64,000 nt of DNA from Trileptium ribeirensis (Eukaryota; Nematoda; Enoplea; Enoplida; Thoracostomopsidae): assembly GCA_030248225.1 (NCBI GenBank), contig JASANE010030054.1, positions 39,731-103,730 on the forward strand. Reading direction: 5' to 3'. Below are positions 1 to 11,620 of the stretch, piece after piece. How positions within the stretch are numbered: position 1 is the first letter of the stretch; each line of letters opens with the position of its first letter. The notes under the pieces were generated by a model that saw nothing but the letters and a program-made list of their open reading frames with translations, did no database searches and was not told the DNA's origin. The position numbers were made by a program, and so were the translations under genes.

Positions 1-2340
1 GTCCTTTTCGATTGGTTGCACAGAATCGGTTCAGGCCAAAAATCCGTGGAAAACCACAATATTGCTTTACATAATTGCGTCATTCCCTAATCCATTATAA
101 CAGCTCGTAATAGGTGCATAAGCCTTCTCTTACGCAGTAAACTACCGTAGAACTAAACCAACAATTCAGCTGATTAGGGATAAGTCTCGAAATAACCCCA
201 CAGATTTCTCCAAACGAGCGTTTAGTAGTCGCTGCAGAATCCGTTAGAGAATATAGGCTAAGTATAGAATAAATAATAATATCTCGACACGGTTACAACA
301 TGATTGTTAATCCGTGACGAAAATTGCAATCGTGAAACCATGCGTACATACGTAATGTCAATAAGGTACTCGAATGCGTACAGTACAATTGAAATACAGA
401 TTTTATTGTTTTGTTTATTACTACATAATACCTTAAATAATCCAGTCCAATCCGTGCGATAACTTAAGCGTACATATTAATATATAGGCCTGTTAGTTCA
501 TATACTCAGGAAATTATAGCAAGACAAAATGTGTAAATGAAACTCAGAAACCGTAAGTATAAATTTTCTAACGTCTATAATCTTTAGTGTGTTCAAAATA
601 GATTGTTGTCATACATATGTATTATATTTCAAGTGAATGTTTTGCTGTATATCACTGGCTCAAAAATGACATAGCCGTGGTAGTGGTAAAACTATATACA
701 CAGATAGAATTAGTCGGAATCTCTCAAACTAACATTATAAAAAGGAACCGAAAGAAATTGTTGTAGCCTTCACGTTCGCCTAGTTCTACACAAATCCTAT
801 TTCACCAGCATTTTTGTTAACGCTTTACCAGCATTTTATTCCACCAGTTTTTACGCTTATAAGAGTAACGTAGCATCAAATTTTGAAGATTATGGAGGCT
901 CTGTCACCTAAACACCAAGCTACCCAGTCAAAATTAATTTAAGGGCTTCATACAACAGCTGAGAGTGAAAGTAATTTGGCCATTTTTCTTTGAATTATGG
1001 CCAAAATGACACACCATACATAAATTTTGCTTCACTTAGTATATTTCACCTTAACATTGGTTTGTCCAGCCAAAATTAATATAGCCACGGCTTCACACAG
1101 GAGTGGAGATTAAAACCAGCGCTCATGTGACCCCATTTAATGGAAAATTGCGACTTTTTGGTTCCCTCGAAGGTTCTGAAACAATTTTTCAGGTTTTTTA
1201 GACGAAATGGTACTATTCCAGATAATTATGTGTTTTGGGCACTAACATAAAGCACAAGCTTTTCTGTATCATTGAATAGCTTCTCTAATGACATGTGAAC
1301 AACCGAAGACTGGTTGAATCTGTTTAACAGGTTTTATACAGTCGGGACTACCAACGCTGATATACAATAGTGTACTGGCGAAGGTTGCCGCAGCAATAAA
1401 TTCTTTCACCACCTTGCGCACACCGCAAACGAATTATACAAACGACAACTTATCTCGAAAAACAGACAGAGCTACATGTTGGGTTTTCCTGACTATGACC
1501 AAAAATGTGAAGTTTGGTTTTAATTATGCATGAGTAAACTTAAGCTGCGCCCCTCATCATTTTCTTTTGACAAAACTGATTGCCATTCAGTTGTTAACTG
1601 AACACAAATTTCATTTTTGCATTAAACAACAGAAATTAGCCGTTTCAAATTCCATACATTATAATTTGAAAATGTTCCTAAACACATTGGTGTTAAAGTA
1701 CAGGGAACGAATTGCATTCGCTAGTGGCGTTATGGAACAGAAAAATGTTGAAATTGGATACGGCTATTGAAATACGAGTTTTGTTCTCTAACAACGTTTT
1801 GTGTATGGTGTCAAAAGAGAATGGTTGGGGCGCATCTTAAGTTTACTCATCAGACATTAAGTTTGGACCACATGTATTACAAAATGTAATAAATCTCTTA
1901 GCTTGGATTATACAAAGCTTTAAACAAAAGAAGCGCTTTAGCAGCATTTTTCTAAACTTCAAATTTTCATTAATGTTCAATAATTATTAAAACAATAGAA
2001 CTCAATACTGGCTAAAGCATAACGACGAAATACGGCAAACAAGTACAATTCAGGAAAATCCTGCAAAAAAAATAAAATGCCATAAAAATGTTACTATTTT
2101 TCCATACAACATAGCATTTTATTCAGGTTTTTCGGACAGAAATTTTCCAGCTATTTTCCAAGGTTCAAAGTTTTCCAGATTTTACAGGAGTCGCGGGGAA
2201 TCTGATTTTTAATCCTTCAAAACTAGTAACTCTATCGAGATTGCAGAACGTAGTGAAGCATAGGTACACCTTCGTCCTTTGCATGCACAGCCAATCAGCT
2301 CTCGATAGCATACATCGATATGCTACAGTTACAATCAGAA
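1..2340. other. AT-rich non-coding stretch
   Basis: I see no credible gene here. The ORFs are short and lack codon structure or family signatures. The only item of note is a possible tiny last exon on the minus strand at 907-890, listed separately. Confidence 0.5.
890..907 (-). CDS. Candidate terminal micro-exon of the minus-strand gene
   Basis: On the minus strand a TTTAG acceptor at 910-908 is followed by five codons (V T E P P) and a TAA stop in phase 0, the phase left open by the exon at 4104-3958. An AATAAA lies about 50 nt downstream (840-835). All three signals are visible, but such short combinations arise easily by chance, so this is only a candidate. Confidence 0.15.
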   Translation of the reverse strand: MTEPP

Positions 2341-2344
2341 TTAA

Positions 2345-2620
2345 GTGCTCAAAAATCGATCGAAGCTTCGATGGATTTCGATCGTTTGCGTTTTAACGAA
2401 AATCGATCGTTTAAACGAAATTCGATTAATTTAACGAATTTCGATCGCGTCAAATTAAAAATAAAAATTTAATAAAACAGGTTAGGTCGCGTTTAATTTA
2501 ACGAATTTCGACTGTCTTGAAATAATAAATATTTTAATAAAAATGTTAGTTTGCGTTTAACTTAACGGATTTAGTTTAAACCAAGATCGAACGATTGCGT
2601 TTTCATTCGATTTCCTCTGC
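2345..2620. repeat. Degenerate simple repeat (TTAACGAATTTCGATCG-like)
   Basis: Variants of a motif built on cgatcg and ttaacgaatttcga recur several times with A/T-rich spacers. The local strand composition differs from the flanks. This looks like a decayed satellite or tandem repeat with no coding content. Confidence 0.5.
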
Positions 2621-2639
2621 GTTAGATTTTATAAGCACT

Positions 2640-3320
2640 TAATTCTGATTGAACTGTATATGTGGATAGCAAACAATACCGCACCGGCAATAAGTTAGAA
2701 CAAAACTGACACCGGTAATAAGTTTGCCATGCCCAAAAACCCCCAAGTGCAAGCTATCAGCCTCCCAGGACGCAACAGTAGAATTAGAAATTTTGGGTAA
2801 ATGAACCATGGCGGCGCCGCACCCACGTACCCACAGAACCATGGATCGCAGAGGAAAATCATGACCAACACTGAGTTTACCATGCCCGAAAACCCCAAAG
2901 TAATACTTTTCAGACGCCCAGGAATTCAGAACAAATTTTCGAATTTTGGGTCGAGGAACCACGGGGCTGGCATACACCAAACCCCATGAACCGGAGCCTT
3001 AACCGACAAACAACAAAAACAGGCATCGGCATTTATCATTTTACTATGAAATAAAACCAACCTGAGAAAAAATTCGAAGGATAACAATACCCTTGCTTCC
3101 GCGAAGGGTAAGAAAATGGGGCAAAAACCCACATTTTTACCCCTGACCCAGGAACCAGACCTCAAATCATAAAACGCGCGGGGATGTACACGCTAAATCG
3201 TCGACACCGGTTTCAATGAGCCCACGATCATTAAAATCGGTCAAGTTGTTCCCGACATATGGCCGATCACAAACAGACGGAATTTAAAAGATTTCACCCC
3301 TGCAAAACACAATCTCCTCT
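2640..3320. repeat. Dispersed copy of repeat family R1
   Basis: This segment matches the array at 26.3-27.6 kb. Shared blocks are the gaacaaattttcgaattttgggtcg block, the ccatgggg/accatgg blocks, a cttccgcgaagggta block, an ctgacccaggaaccagacctc block, and a tail reading atatggccgatcac followed by acagacggaattt. ORFs here on either strand are by-products of the repeat. No transposase or RT motif is visible, so the class is unknown. Confidence 0.7.
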
Positions 3321-3957
3321 GATAATTCTCGCTTACTAATTTTCAAGCTAGACACATAAAATTAGGCATAAATATTGAGCAAGTACGGCTACTCTAGCAA
3401 GCTAATTTTGAATTTTGACGCCAAAATCCCGCGTGCGCATCAGTTATATTGGTGCTGCTTCACCAATTTTATTGATAAAGTCACCGAACCTCGTCAATAT
3501 AATCAAAAGCATTGTGCAGTTAAATAATGATGAAGAGCTTTTTGGACACATCGATATCTAGTTAAACACCGAAATGTAAAAGTTCTTTTGAAATCAACAC
3601 TTTATACTTTATACATCATTTATATATACACAAAATATTGGGATTTTATCAGCGTTACCGAACTAACAAGTGGTTCCGTATCGACAATTTTTTATCTTGT
3701 CCGAACGAGCGACTAAAAGAATCTATAAACACCAACTATACCGCTAGGTATGTCTACAAAAAATAAGGATCAGACTATTTTTTCTTAATTTTTATAGTAT
3801 AAATATGACAAAATTGTGGTTTCTCTTCGGTTCACTGACACGGCACTTATCAGATGTTTGTTGTATCTCTCCAAGAAACCACGATCAAGTAATTTATGTA
3901 ATACCGTTTAAAGCAGGAATATAAGAAAATAAGGTTTCACAAAAATAACGCCTGTAC
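3321..3957. other. Non-coding, presumed intron or downstream sequence
   Basis: No ORF, repeat family or RNA gene was recognised. It lies 3' of the last securely supported exon of the minus-strand gene. Confidence 0.4.
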
Positions 3958-4104
3958 CTGTCGGCATTCATGCTGGTTAGCTGACGTAGATTTTGTAGAA
4001 CTTTCGCCTGTACATGTTGTGGTTGAAGGCAAATTTACGGCTTTATTCGGATTCAGGGCGAAGTATGCTGCAGATTCCCGTTGATACCGTTCACAGAAAG
4101 GCTC
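3958..4104 (-). CDS. Exon (49 codons) of the LEDGF/HDGF-like minus-strand gene
   Basis: On the minus strand a TTTAG acceptor precedes 147 open bases, which end at a CAG|GTACAG donor. Both boundaries are phase 0. The peptide begins EPFCERYQRESAAYFALN and continues into a Ser/Thr-rich tail ending in HECRQ. The preceding exon (7898-7755) also ends in phase 0, so the join keeps the frame. In LEDGF/HDGF2 relatives the segment after the integrase-binding domain core is charged and helical and then becomes disordered, which fits this peptide in general terms. There is no stop codon, so at least one more exon lies at lower coordinates. The exon is inferred from splice signals and coding character, not from a transcript. 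Confidence 0.6.
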
Positions 4105-5634
4105 CTAAATACATAAACGTTCAGAATTTCCAGGTGTGTGCCAGATTATAATGATTTTGAAACAAGATTTAGTCACGATGCCAAAAGGATAAATTTCATT
4201 ATTATTTAAAAATAGTGTCATAAGTTCGTATTCGTGCATTTATTTTTTATTGGGACAGTATTTTATAGGATGCTATCAAGATTATTCGTACCCTCATTTA
4301 ATTACTTCTGTAGGGCGTAAAGTATTAAATCATAACCTTTTCAGGGTTATCAGTCTGGTGATCACGCAAACTATATATTCATAAAAGATGTTTTTCAAAA
4401 ATGTTGAATGTTCGTAAAAAAACAAGAACACTTTAAGTGTAAAAATTTGAAAAATGTTTCAGAGCGGCTATATTTTGACAGTGATGTTGTCACTTGCTAC
4501 GCGAGTAACAGCGGAATGAATGCGGCTAATGTGCGCTACACCCGTTCCAAATTGAGCTCCTGAGCCAACTGTAAAGACCAGAATACACGATTAAAAAACT
4601 CTGCAATTGCTTTCAGTATGAAAGCCGTAAGATCATTATATCTTCCCATAATGAACAAAAATTAGATAAAAGTAACCACTAACACTATGGGCCGATTCTG
4701 GTCTCCATCATGCCAATGAATTGAAAAAGTGGTAAAAATTTGTTAGCTTGGCGCCACAACTTAGCATTTGTGGCTCCCTGTGCCATCCCAAATAGTAGTT
4801 GTTATTAATGCCATACTAAGTATGGATTTAAAACAATAACACCCAATGTGTTTAACGAGTTAAATAACAATATAAGAGCACCATTCACAGAGACACGCAA
4901 GGAACTCACTAAATCAGCATATTAAAAATTCCACTTTCTTGAATATTTTTCAAGTTTGATTCATACAGTACGCCTCAGAAATGACTGTCATATCGGGCGA
5001 GTGGTTCGCTCCAGATAACATTATATAGATCCATATGTAGCTCTCTGCGTCCAACTAAATTAGAAATGACAAAATTGACTGTTTTTGGTGCCAAAATTAA
5101 CTATTAATCATTTTACAGTAAAGATTTGTTCTCGATAAGAGAACTTTGTTGTTATGGTGCGTTTTCGATTCGTAACCATACGAACAAACAAAAACTGTTT
5201 CCGTAGCGTTCATTGATAAATTCCCACTTTTTCTCGTCCCTCTCAAATTCCTATACTTTCCCGTTTGTGGCAGCGCTGAAAACGAGTACATTCGTTGAGC
5301 GCGAGCTCAAATATGTTTCTTTGAACCACAACAATATTTTTTTACAACGACAGGTTAACATTACTAATAGCCAGAACTATATTTTATAAGGAAAATAAAT
5401 ATTTGCTCACCGCATATTAGGTATAATAGTTCACTATTATACACGCGAACAAAGAAACGATATGTTTACTGTACGCACAAGTTTATGATTAAAAATTCGG
5501 CGAAACGCGTCTGGCTTCTCCAAACAGGGAAAAGAGGGACATGTATTTCGGCCTCATCCAAGTACCGGACTTTCAGTTACCCTAATTACGAAATGCGTAC
5601 CGCAAGGTATAAGTTTGGCAGTTTGGAAAAGCTT
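4105..5634. other. Intron of the minus-strand gene
   Basis: This AT-rich sequence has no recognisable gene. Short ORFs on both strands show no conserved motif. Around 5400-5470 there is short dyad symmetry (tataatagttcactattata). Confidence 0.4.
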
Positions 5635-5719
5635 CCACCGTAACCCGGAAACTTATGAATGTGTAAAATAGCTGATACAAGCATCGACCTGGCTTTGATT
5701 TGTTAACAAACCCCTGAAA
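5635..5719 (+). mobile_element. Left remnant of an interrupted CCGG-rich hAT MITE
   Basis: The sequence matches the inner part of the copy at 52540-53717: the tgtaaaatagctg, acaagcatcgacctggct and ttgttaacaaac blocks around 53380-53420 of that copy. It breaks at 5719, where a second copy begins, and resumes at 6890. The outer element therefore predates the inner one. Confidence 0.65.
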
Positions 5720-6889
5720 CAGGGAGTAACATGAATTCCGGTTCCGGTTCCGGCGAAAATCGTGTTCCGGTTGCGGTTCCGGCGAAAGGCAAAAACCATA
5801 CCGGAACCGGAATTCCGGTTTAAAAATTTTGTTTGAAATTTTCCATGTTTTTTGCTTCGACCTGTAATCCAAACATATGTAATATGTGTCATACAATGAT
5901 CAAGCTCCAATACAACCAAGCAAAAGAAAAGATTAAGTAATCAATTTGCCGTGTGAAACGTAAGTAGGGCACATAATTTGAGCAGGAATTTTTCATAATA
6001 ACCTGCAGGAGTTTGTTAAATCAAAGCCAGGTCGATGCTTGTAGCAGCTATTTTACACATCCAGAAGTCTGTGGGATACGTTTGAATTAAACCGGTCCAA
6101 CACGGTAACAGAGTATGGCTTACGCAAAAGTACTTAGGGTATGCTTGGTTAACATAAATTGCGTCAAGCACCCGCCAGTGCACTTGTAAACTTGGTAAAT
6201 CAGTCTAAATTGAAGTAAACTAACGTTATCTGCAACGCAGCTAGAAACTGCTTTCTTGGCAATGAACTGTATTTATTGAAACTGTGCGAGCAGCATCACA
6301 GTGTGTCTCATTTATAGCATTCTGATTAGAAAGTTATCATCATTATGATCTAACTGACGGGCATTGTTTGTCCAACGCTAGCCTAAACAGTGTCTCTGAC
6401 CACTGATCAGAGAATTACCTTCTATCTATTATTTTCTCTTAGAATCATATAAACCAATAATTTTAAGTTTCCTACAGAAGAACATGCAACAACCGTATGT
6501 GTAGTAAAGGGAGGCGACTGGAGACAGTGCGAAAGTGTGTATTCTACGCTCCAAGCTTTGTAAGCACATTCGATTTGACGCAGTATACGCAATGGTGAAT
6601 TATAATGGAAGACATTTTTGCTCTGAATGTCCAAAAACCGACATATTTGTTCGATAAATAAACATTATTAGCTTTCCCAGTCTCTTTAAAGTTTCAGAAA
6701 GGCAATAATACCATCGCTATACATTAAGTTTAATGTAAAAGTTATTTTCAATGCATTTTAAATCCACTATACCTTCATTTCTTCAATCATCTGCTTTACT
6801 ATATATAAATTTCGAAGACCAGATTCCGGTTCCGGATCCGGTTTAAATGGACGGTTCCGGTTGCTGGTTCCGGTTCCGGTTATTCCCTG
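5720..6889 (-). mobile_element. CCGG-rich hAT-type MITE inserted into another copy of its own family
   Basis: The termini are CAGGGAGTAAC at 5720 and GGTTATTCCCTG at 6889, inverted relative to the copy at 52540-53717. Flanking bases are ccctgaaa on the left and tcctgcag on the right; the intact homologous site reads close to tcctgcag, so the left copy of an 8-bp target duplication has probably mutated. No transposase ORF is present (ORFs are under 110 codons), so it is non-autonomous. Assignment to hAT rests on the 8-bp duplications seen at two better preserved copies and on the CAGGG ends. Confidence 0.75.
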
Positions 6890-7177
6890 TCCTGCAGCTT
6901 ATTTTGAAAAATTCCTACTGAAATTATGTGCCCTACTTACGTTTAACACGGCAAATAGCTTAGTTAATCTTTTCTTTTGCTTGGTTGTATTGGAGCTTGA
7001 TCATTGTATGACATAATATTGCATATGTTTGGATCAGAGATGAAGCAAAAATGTGGAAAATTTCATACAAATTTTTTAAGCCGGAATTCCGGTTCCGGTA
7101 TGGTTTTTGCCCCTTGCCGGAACCGCAACCGGAACACGATTTTCGCCGGAACCGAACCGGAATTCCGGTTACTCACA
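6890..7177 (+). mobile_element. Right remnant of the interrupted hAT MITE
   Basis: This continues the element broken at 5719. It matches 53440-53717 in the same orientation, including the cttttgcttggttgtattgg block and the CCGGAATTCCGGTTCCGG terminal region. It ends in a degraded TTACTCACAG instead of TTACTCCCTG. Confidence 0.7.
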
Positions 7178-7754
7178 GATAATATGATATATGTATGTAT
7201 TTAGGGTCGATTAGGTTTTAGGATTTGCGATGGGTTCAGGGTTCAAGAGTTATAGGGTGGTACATACAGTACCCGCCAAAAATGACTGTCGCTGGCTCGC
7301 TACACGCTGGAAATAAATTTGTTCTAAAAATATAATTTAAATTAAATTTAAAGTTTCGAAGTCTCAAGCTAGCCACTCGCTTAATCATTAGTTTTGTACA
7401 CATATTATATATTATGTACAGTCTTTTAATTACCATTGTTTGCCTTGACTGTAAAAGCGAAATTTCCGACTCCACGATGCTATACACGAAAAGATTCCCA
7501 GACTTCCAGAGCACGACGTTGGATGAATAGCAGTACTAAACGTACTGTCCACTCCTCGTTAGCACTTAATGAGTTAGATTAACACAATCGTTCAATGTAC
7601 TGATTAAGACTAGAAAACGAAATTACAAGGCTGAGGTCAACCCGTCACAATTATTCGATATTCACCCGAGATGCTGTTCCGAAACTTGGAAACTGTTTTC
7701 GGAGAAATTAATATTGCGGCACATGGCACATACGCAATAACGTCGAATGCTCAC
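7178..7754. other. Intron of the minus-strand gene
   Basis: No gene or repeat family was recognised beyond the MITE edge. The minus-strand ORF at 7514-7236 has no motif and no good splice sites. Confidence 0.4.
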
Positions 7755-7898
7755 CGAGCTTTCACTACACTCCGTACTATGGAACAATGATTCAATCCGC
7801 ACAAATATCTTCTCCGACAGATGACGCACTTCTTGAGATCCTGTGAAACGCCGACAGCGGCGAATAGTATCCACAAATGAGCTTGAACGTAACAGTAT
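7755..7898 (-). CDS. Exon with LEDGF/HDGF2-type integrase-binding-domain core (48 codons)
   Basis: A polypyrimidine TTATTTCAG acceptor and a TCG|GTGAGC donor enclose 144 open bases, phase 0 at both ends. The peptide contains VDTIRRCRRF, then a short loop and SQEVRHLSEKIFVRIESLF. The spacing of hydrophobic and basic residues matches helices 3-4 of the integrase-binding domain (IBD) of PSIP1/LEDGF and HDGFL2: a TLKKIRRF-like helix, then a helix ending in a K/R-x-x-F/V position. In vertebrates the IBD docks intrinsically disordered partners onto chromatin. That is family knowledge; here the domain call is by eye. The neighbouring exons at 10170-10030 and 4104-3958 join in frame. An alternative is another TFIIS-N-like (TND) helical domain. 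Confidence 0.65.
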
Positions 7899-9270
7899 CT
7901 GAAATAATTTATATAATATAATAAAAGTCATTGTGCAGATTAACTATGAAATACTAAACACAAATATTAAGACAATACTATGCTTGGTTTGATCTTATTG
8001 TATGAACAATGTATTCTGAAAAACCCTTGCATGAACTACAGGAAATGCAATATGCGTAGAGGTGGGAAAAATATATATTATGTAAATCGCTACCAAACAT
8101 TATTTGAACATTTCTAGTTTTAGAAAATGCAAACCAAATAACAGTAATGAACGCGACTGGAATATTAACCTATGTTCTTAAAAATCTAAACTCGATCACG
8201 TCGGGTGAGGAGTTTAAATAACATCACTCGCACAGGTTTTTATGTAGTTTTATTCTTCTACAGTTTGAAATCAGTGTAACGTTATTTTCGTAATATTACC
8301 TAGAGTGTTCGATAAATCAATTTGGTGTTGAAAAGTTAACGAGCTTCATGTACTTCAGCTAAACAACTCAAACGACATCTTGAAAATAGTTGTGTGTCGT
8401 AATAATATTTAGAAGAGTCGTTCTTTTTATTAAATCAGGTTTTTTTGTCTGTGTAGATTTGAATTATAGTCAACTGTTTTGTCAAGGCGATATTACGTAC
8501 AGCACCTTCAAGTTGTGCAGTTAACTGCCTGCCTATATCTAAAGTCGGCCAGTACGTTCGCAGTGAAACTATTTTGAACAAAAATATCCAAAACACGAAA
8601 ATAACTGCCTACACACATGTTGTTCATGACACCACAGCTGTTGGTGACACTGCAACTATCAAAGGTGTTGATCACAAGTCAACTTTGAAATTAAGATGGT
8701 GCCAGTAACAGAAGTAGCCACTGAATCTTGCATGACTGGCTAAATAGTTTCCCACCCTTAACGTTACCTAGACAATTAACTCTAACCATTAACAGATAAC
8801 AGAGAATGGAATTATATATAGCAAAGATACGAACAGAAATGAAAGTAACTTATTGCTACCGAATAACAATATAAACAACAGGTAATTTTTCGCAAAGAAT
8901 TTGCTTTTGTTTCGCCCATAACTGTACATTATAATAATGAAGTTGCAGTAGTCGCCTAATAGGGTAGCTTACGTTTTTACATGACATACATTGTATGGAA
9001 GACAATAAAAACTGATTTTCCGTAATTTTTTCTAAAAAGTTTGCTTTTATTCTGTACGTTTAGCGAGACAATAATACTAATGCACAGTACTTGTATGAAA
9101 GTGAGTGTCATTCGTCCGTTATCAATATTCGGTTATATAACCTTAACTTAAGACACCTTAAGTAATTGCAAGATCTACCCTTTCTGTCGTAACTTTTGCA
9201 GGCAAACAACATAGTAAAACATATACAGGGCCATTTACTGAAGAATAACTACAGGGTGGGAGCGCAGATG
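7899..9270. other. Intron of the minus-strand gene
   Basis: The sequence is AT-rich. No conserved coding segment was recognised. A possible small minus-strand open segment near 8500-8535 (TATAG acceptor, GTACGT donor) is too short to support. Confidence 0.4.
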
Positions 9271-9655
9271 CCTGGCCTGTCCACAGTGGGGGGGCGGGGG
9301 TGGGGGGAGACCCCCAGTTTCCAAATCCCCCATGTTCGTGGGATGTTCCCCTATGTCCGTCCCCCCACTCGGCCGAAACCCCCATGTTCAACTAATTCCA
9401 AAAATATTTTATGTCTGAAAATTTATGTTCTTTATTTGCAAATTGTTTTTTAAACATTAATTACCACTATTTATAATGTTAAAATATTGTTTTTTAGCTT
9501 GAAAGTACGTTCACAGTAGTAAAAATGCATGAAAATATGGAAATATTTTGTATTTTTAAGCAAAATTTATACCCCCCACTTTGAAATTTCCCCAGAATGA
9601 ACATGGGGCCCCCCGAAGTTTCCCCCACTTTTCGGAGGGCTGTGGACAGGCCAGG
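9271..9655. mobile_element. GC-tailed MITE (TIR CCTGGCCTGTCCACAG), copy 1
   Basis: The ends are perfect inverted repeats, CCTGGCCTGTCCACAG at 9271 and CTGTGGACAGGCCAGG ending at 9655. Inside the ends, G-runs and C-runs form a longer imperfect subterminal inverted repeat: a cccatgttcgtggg region against an aatgaacatggggcc region. The middle is AT-rich and non-coding. It is flanked by atg on both sides, consistent with a 3-bp target duplication. Superfamily unknown. Confidence 0.8.
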
Positions 9656-10029
9656 ATGCAGCACTGAAATTCCAGGATTTTCCAAGACAAAGATTGCTGT
9701 TTTCCAGGACAATCTATCTACAAACTATAAAACTTCCACTAAGTGCAAATCCTGCACTTTCCGCATTGCATTTGCGCTGCGATCCTGTATATAACGACCT
9801 GTAACATGTATGTAGTTCATATTAGTAACTACATAACACTCCTACCTAGTTATACTGGAACTTCTTTTTTAGGTCTTTGGTTTGACTATACTAGATTTGA
9901 TTACTATGTGAAACAGCGTTCGGTGCTTAGTCTAAGCATAGGGACAAAAATCGCATTCCTATAACTGGCGCAAAAGCTCATGATTGAAATAAGGAGCAAG
10001 ACCAACCGTGATGACAAACACAGCTTTAC
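9656..10029. other. Intron between MITE copy 1 and exon 10170-10030
   Basis: No feature was recognised other than the MITE edge. Confidence 0.35.
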
Positions 10030-10170
10030 TCTTGCAGAAAGAAAACTATTAGCAATGGCACTATCATGAAACATCTCTGCGAACAATAAATCACCAATTT
10101 GTGAGAAATGTGCAACAACTAGCTTCATCGCACATAAAACTTCAGCCCGAGTCACATAAGTCTTCGAGGG
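10030..10170 (-). CDS. Candidate exon (47 codons) upstream of the IBD-like exon
   Basis: A CTTTTTCAAG acceptor and an AGA|GTAAAG donor delimit 141 open bases, phase 0 at both ends. It is thus in frame with the exons at 10688-10590 and 7898-7755. The peptide includes TRAEVLCAMKLVVAHFSQIG, which has the length and heptad-like spacing expected for helix 1 of an integrase-binding domain (an AL-x-x-L-x-x-L pattern), but the residues are poorly conserved. The extra stretch HDSAIANSFLSAR before the IBD-like exon would be an insertion relative to known IBDs. The coding call rests mainly on splice sites, phase and openness. Confidence 0.45.
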
Positions 10171-10589
10171 CTTGAAAAAGAAATTCAGAAAAGGACCCAG
10201 CAAAAGGGATTTTTTGCATCTTTTTTGGCGGCAAAATAATTTGAATCCTCTGAACTAAAAAAACTACCCTTGAAATTCCAGGACGTTTCTCCAAATTTTT
10301 CAGGATTTCGGCGTTTTACTACTGAGAGCGCTCCAAATTCCGGGAAGTCTTAGGGAACCTCTACGTAAAACCACTCTTCATATATTTTTTCTTAAAAATT
10401 TTGATTTATACATATAGTCTTTTTGATCATTTGGAAGAAAAATATAGAGTTCTTCGCTTTTGATATACAAATAAAATGACCGTAGCGTTGTTGCTGAAGT
10501 ATTGAATGTGTATAATTGCTATCATGGAACTTTAAGTGGTTTTAGGAACCTGAACTTAGAAAGACAAAATGCTCTTTAAGCCGGCTTAC

Positions 10590-10688
10590 TAACCTAAATT
10601 TAGAACGACAAAATTTAATAAGGGCAGAGTAGCCAGACTCGCTCCGTTTCCTCTCGCTATCCAAGTTACTAGAGTACAATGGCGATAA
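10590..10688 (-). CDS. Candidate exon (33 codons) of the minus-strand gene
   Basis: On the minus strand a CTGCAG acceptor precedes 99 open bases, ending at a TTA|GTAAGC donor. Both ends are phase 0. The peptide contains NLDSERKRSESGYSALIKF and is basic and Ser-rich, without a known domain. It lies between the long Ser/Thr-rich exon (22529-20823) and the candidate helix-1 exon (10170-10030), and joins both in frame. The donor is strong and the acceptor acceptable. Chance open segments of this size occur, so confidence is moderate. Confidence 0.45.
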
Positions 10689-11319
10689 CTGCAGTATTTC
10701 AACACGTATATGGATTAAAATGTAGCAGCATACCATAGATAAGAAAATAGAAAACTTATGATGATCCATTAGCAAAAACTAGAACAGCTAGAATGATTCA
10801 TAAGAGTATCCGTGAATCGATCGAAAGATTTGTGTTTATTTCAGACAGTGATGGTATAAAAGTTAAATGGCTCGAAAACTGTGGCCACATTTCAAGTTTA
10901 TGGCTAAACTCTATTCGCTAAATTCACAAGGTTCATTACATAGAAGGTCAAATATGCAAATACCAAAAACATGTTCATGCATTAAATTTGGAAACGGGAT
11001 ACAGGTTATAACTATAATAATACCAGACAGATTTTTGTTAATATTGAGTTTTGAAGACACGGCGGAAAGTTCTAAGTATTTTGGTGATTAGAACAAACAG
11101 AGCACTCGCCGGAACGACTGCTGAACAAACGAACATAAATGAAACAAAATTTATTTATCAGAGAACACAGTACGAACAAGTTTTAAAAAACGGTCAAACT
11201 TCGTACAAATTAAGATAAATTTTGAACAAAATTTGAAATTCTGCGAAACAAAAAAATGAATGCGTTTTGTAACAAATAGAAATCTGCCAGAATTAAAAAA
11301 GGAATTGATTCGCGTATAT
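10689..11319. other. Intron sequence
   Basis: No repeat family or gene was recognised. A plus-strand ORF at 10867-11091 lacks motifs and is probably a chance ORF. Confidence 0.35.
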
Positions 11320-11620
11320 TGGCCTGTCCACAGTGGGGTGGTGGAGGGGGACCCTCCACTTTCCAAATCCTTCATGTTCGTGAGATTTTGCCCCATGTCC
11401 GTCCCCCCACTCGGCCGAAAATTGTTTTTAAACATTAATTACCATAATACAGTTTTTTAGCTTAAAATACGTTCACGGTAGTAAAAATGTATGAAAATAT
11501 GGAAATATTTAGTGTTTTTAAGCAAAATTTATCTCCCCCACTTTTAATTTTCCCCCGAGAATGAACATGCCCCCCCGAAGTTCCCCCCTCCCCATTTTTC
11601 GGAGGGCTGTGGACAGGCTA
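11320..11620. mobile_element. GC-tailed MITE, copy 2
   Basis: The ends are TGGCCTGTCCACAG at 11320 and CTGTGGACAGGCTA ending at 11620. The internal blocks match copy 1: a C-run/ccactcggccgaaaa block, a gttttttagcttaaaatacg block and a cccccgagaatgaacatg block. The copy is shorter than copy 1 through loss of central sequence. The target duplication is unclear. Confidence 0.75.

Noticed and set aside
5582..5919. Minus-strand ORFs with RNRNR-rich peptides (also at 7004, 49336, 53520)
   Set aside because: They translate the CCGGAACCGGAA ends of the hAT MITE; the same peptide recurs at every copy.
9158..9453. Overlapping ORFs on both strands rich in Gly and Pro
   Set aside because: They are produced by the G-runs and C-runs of the GC-tailed MITE.
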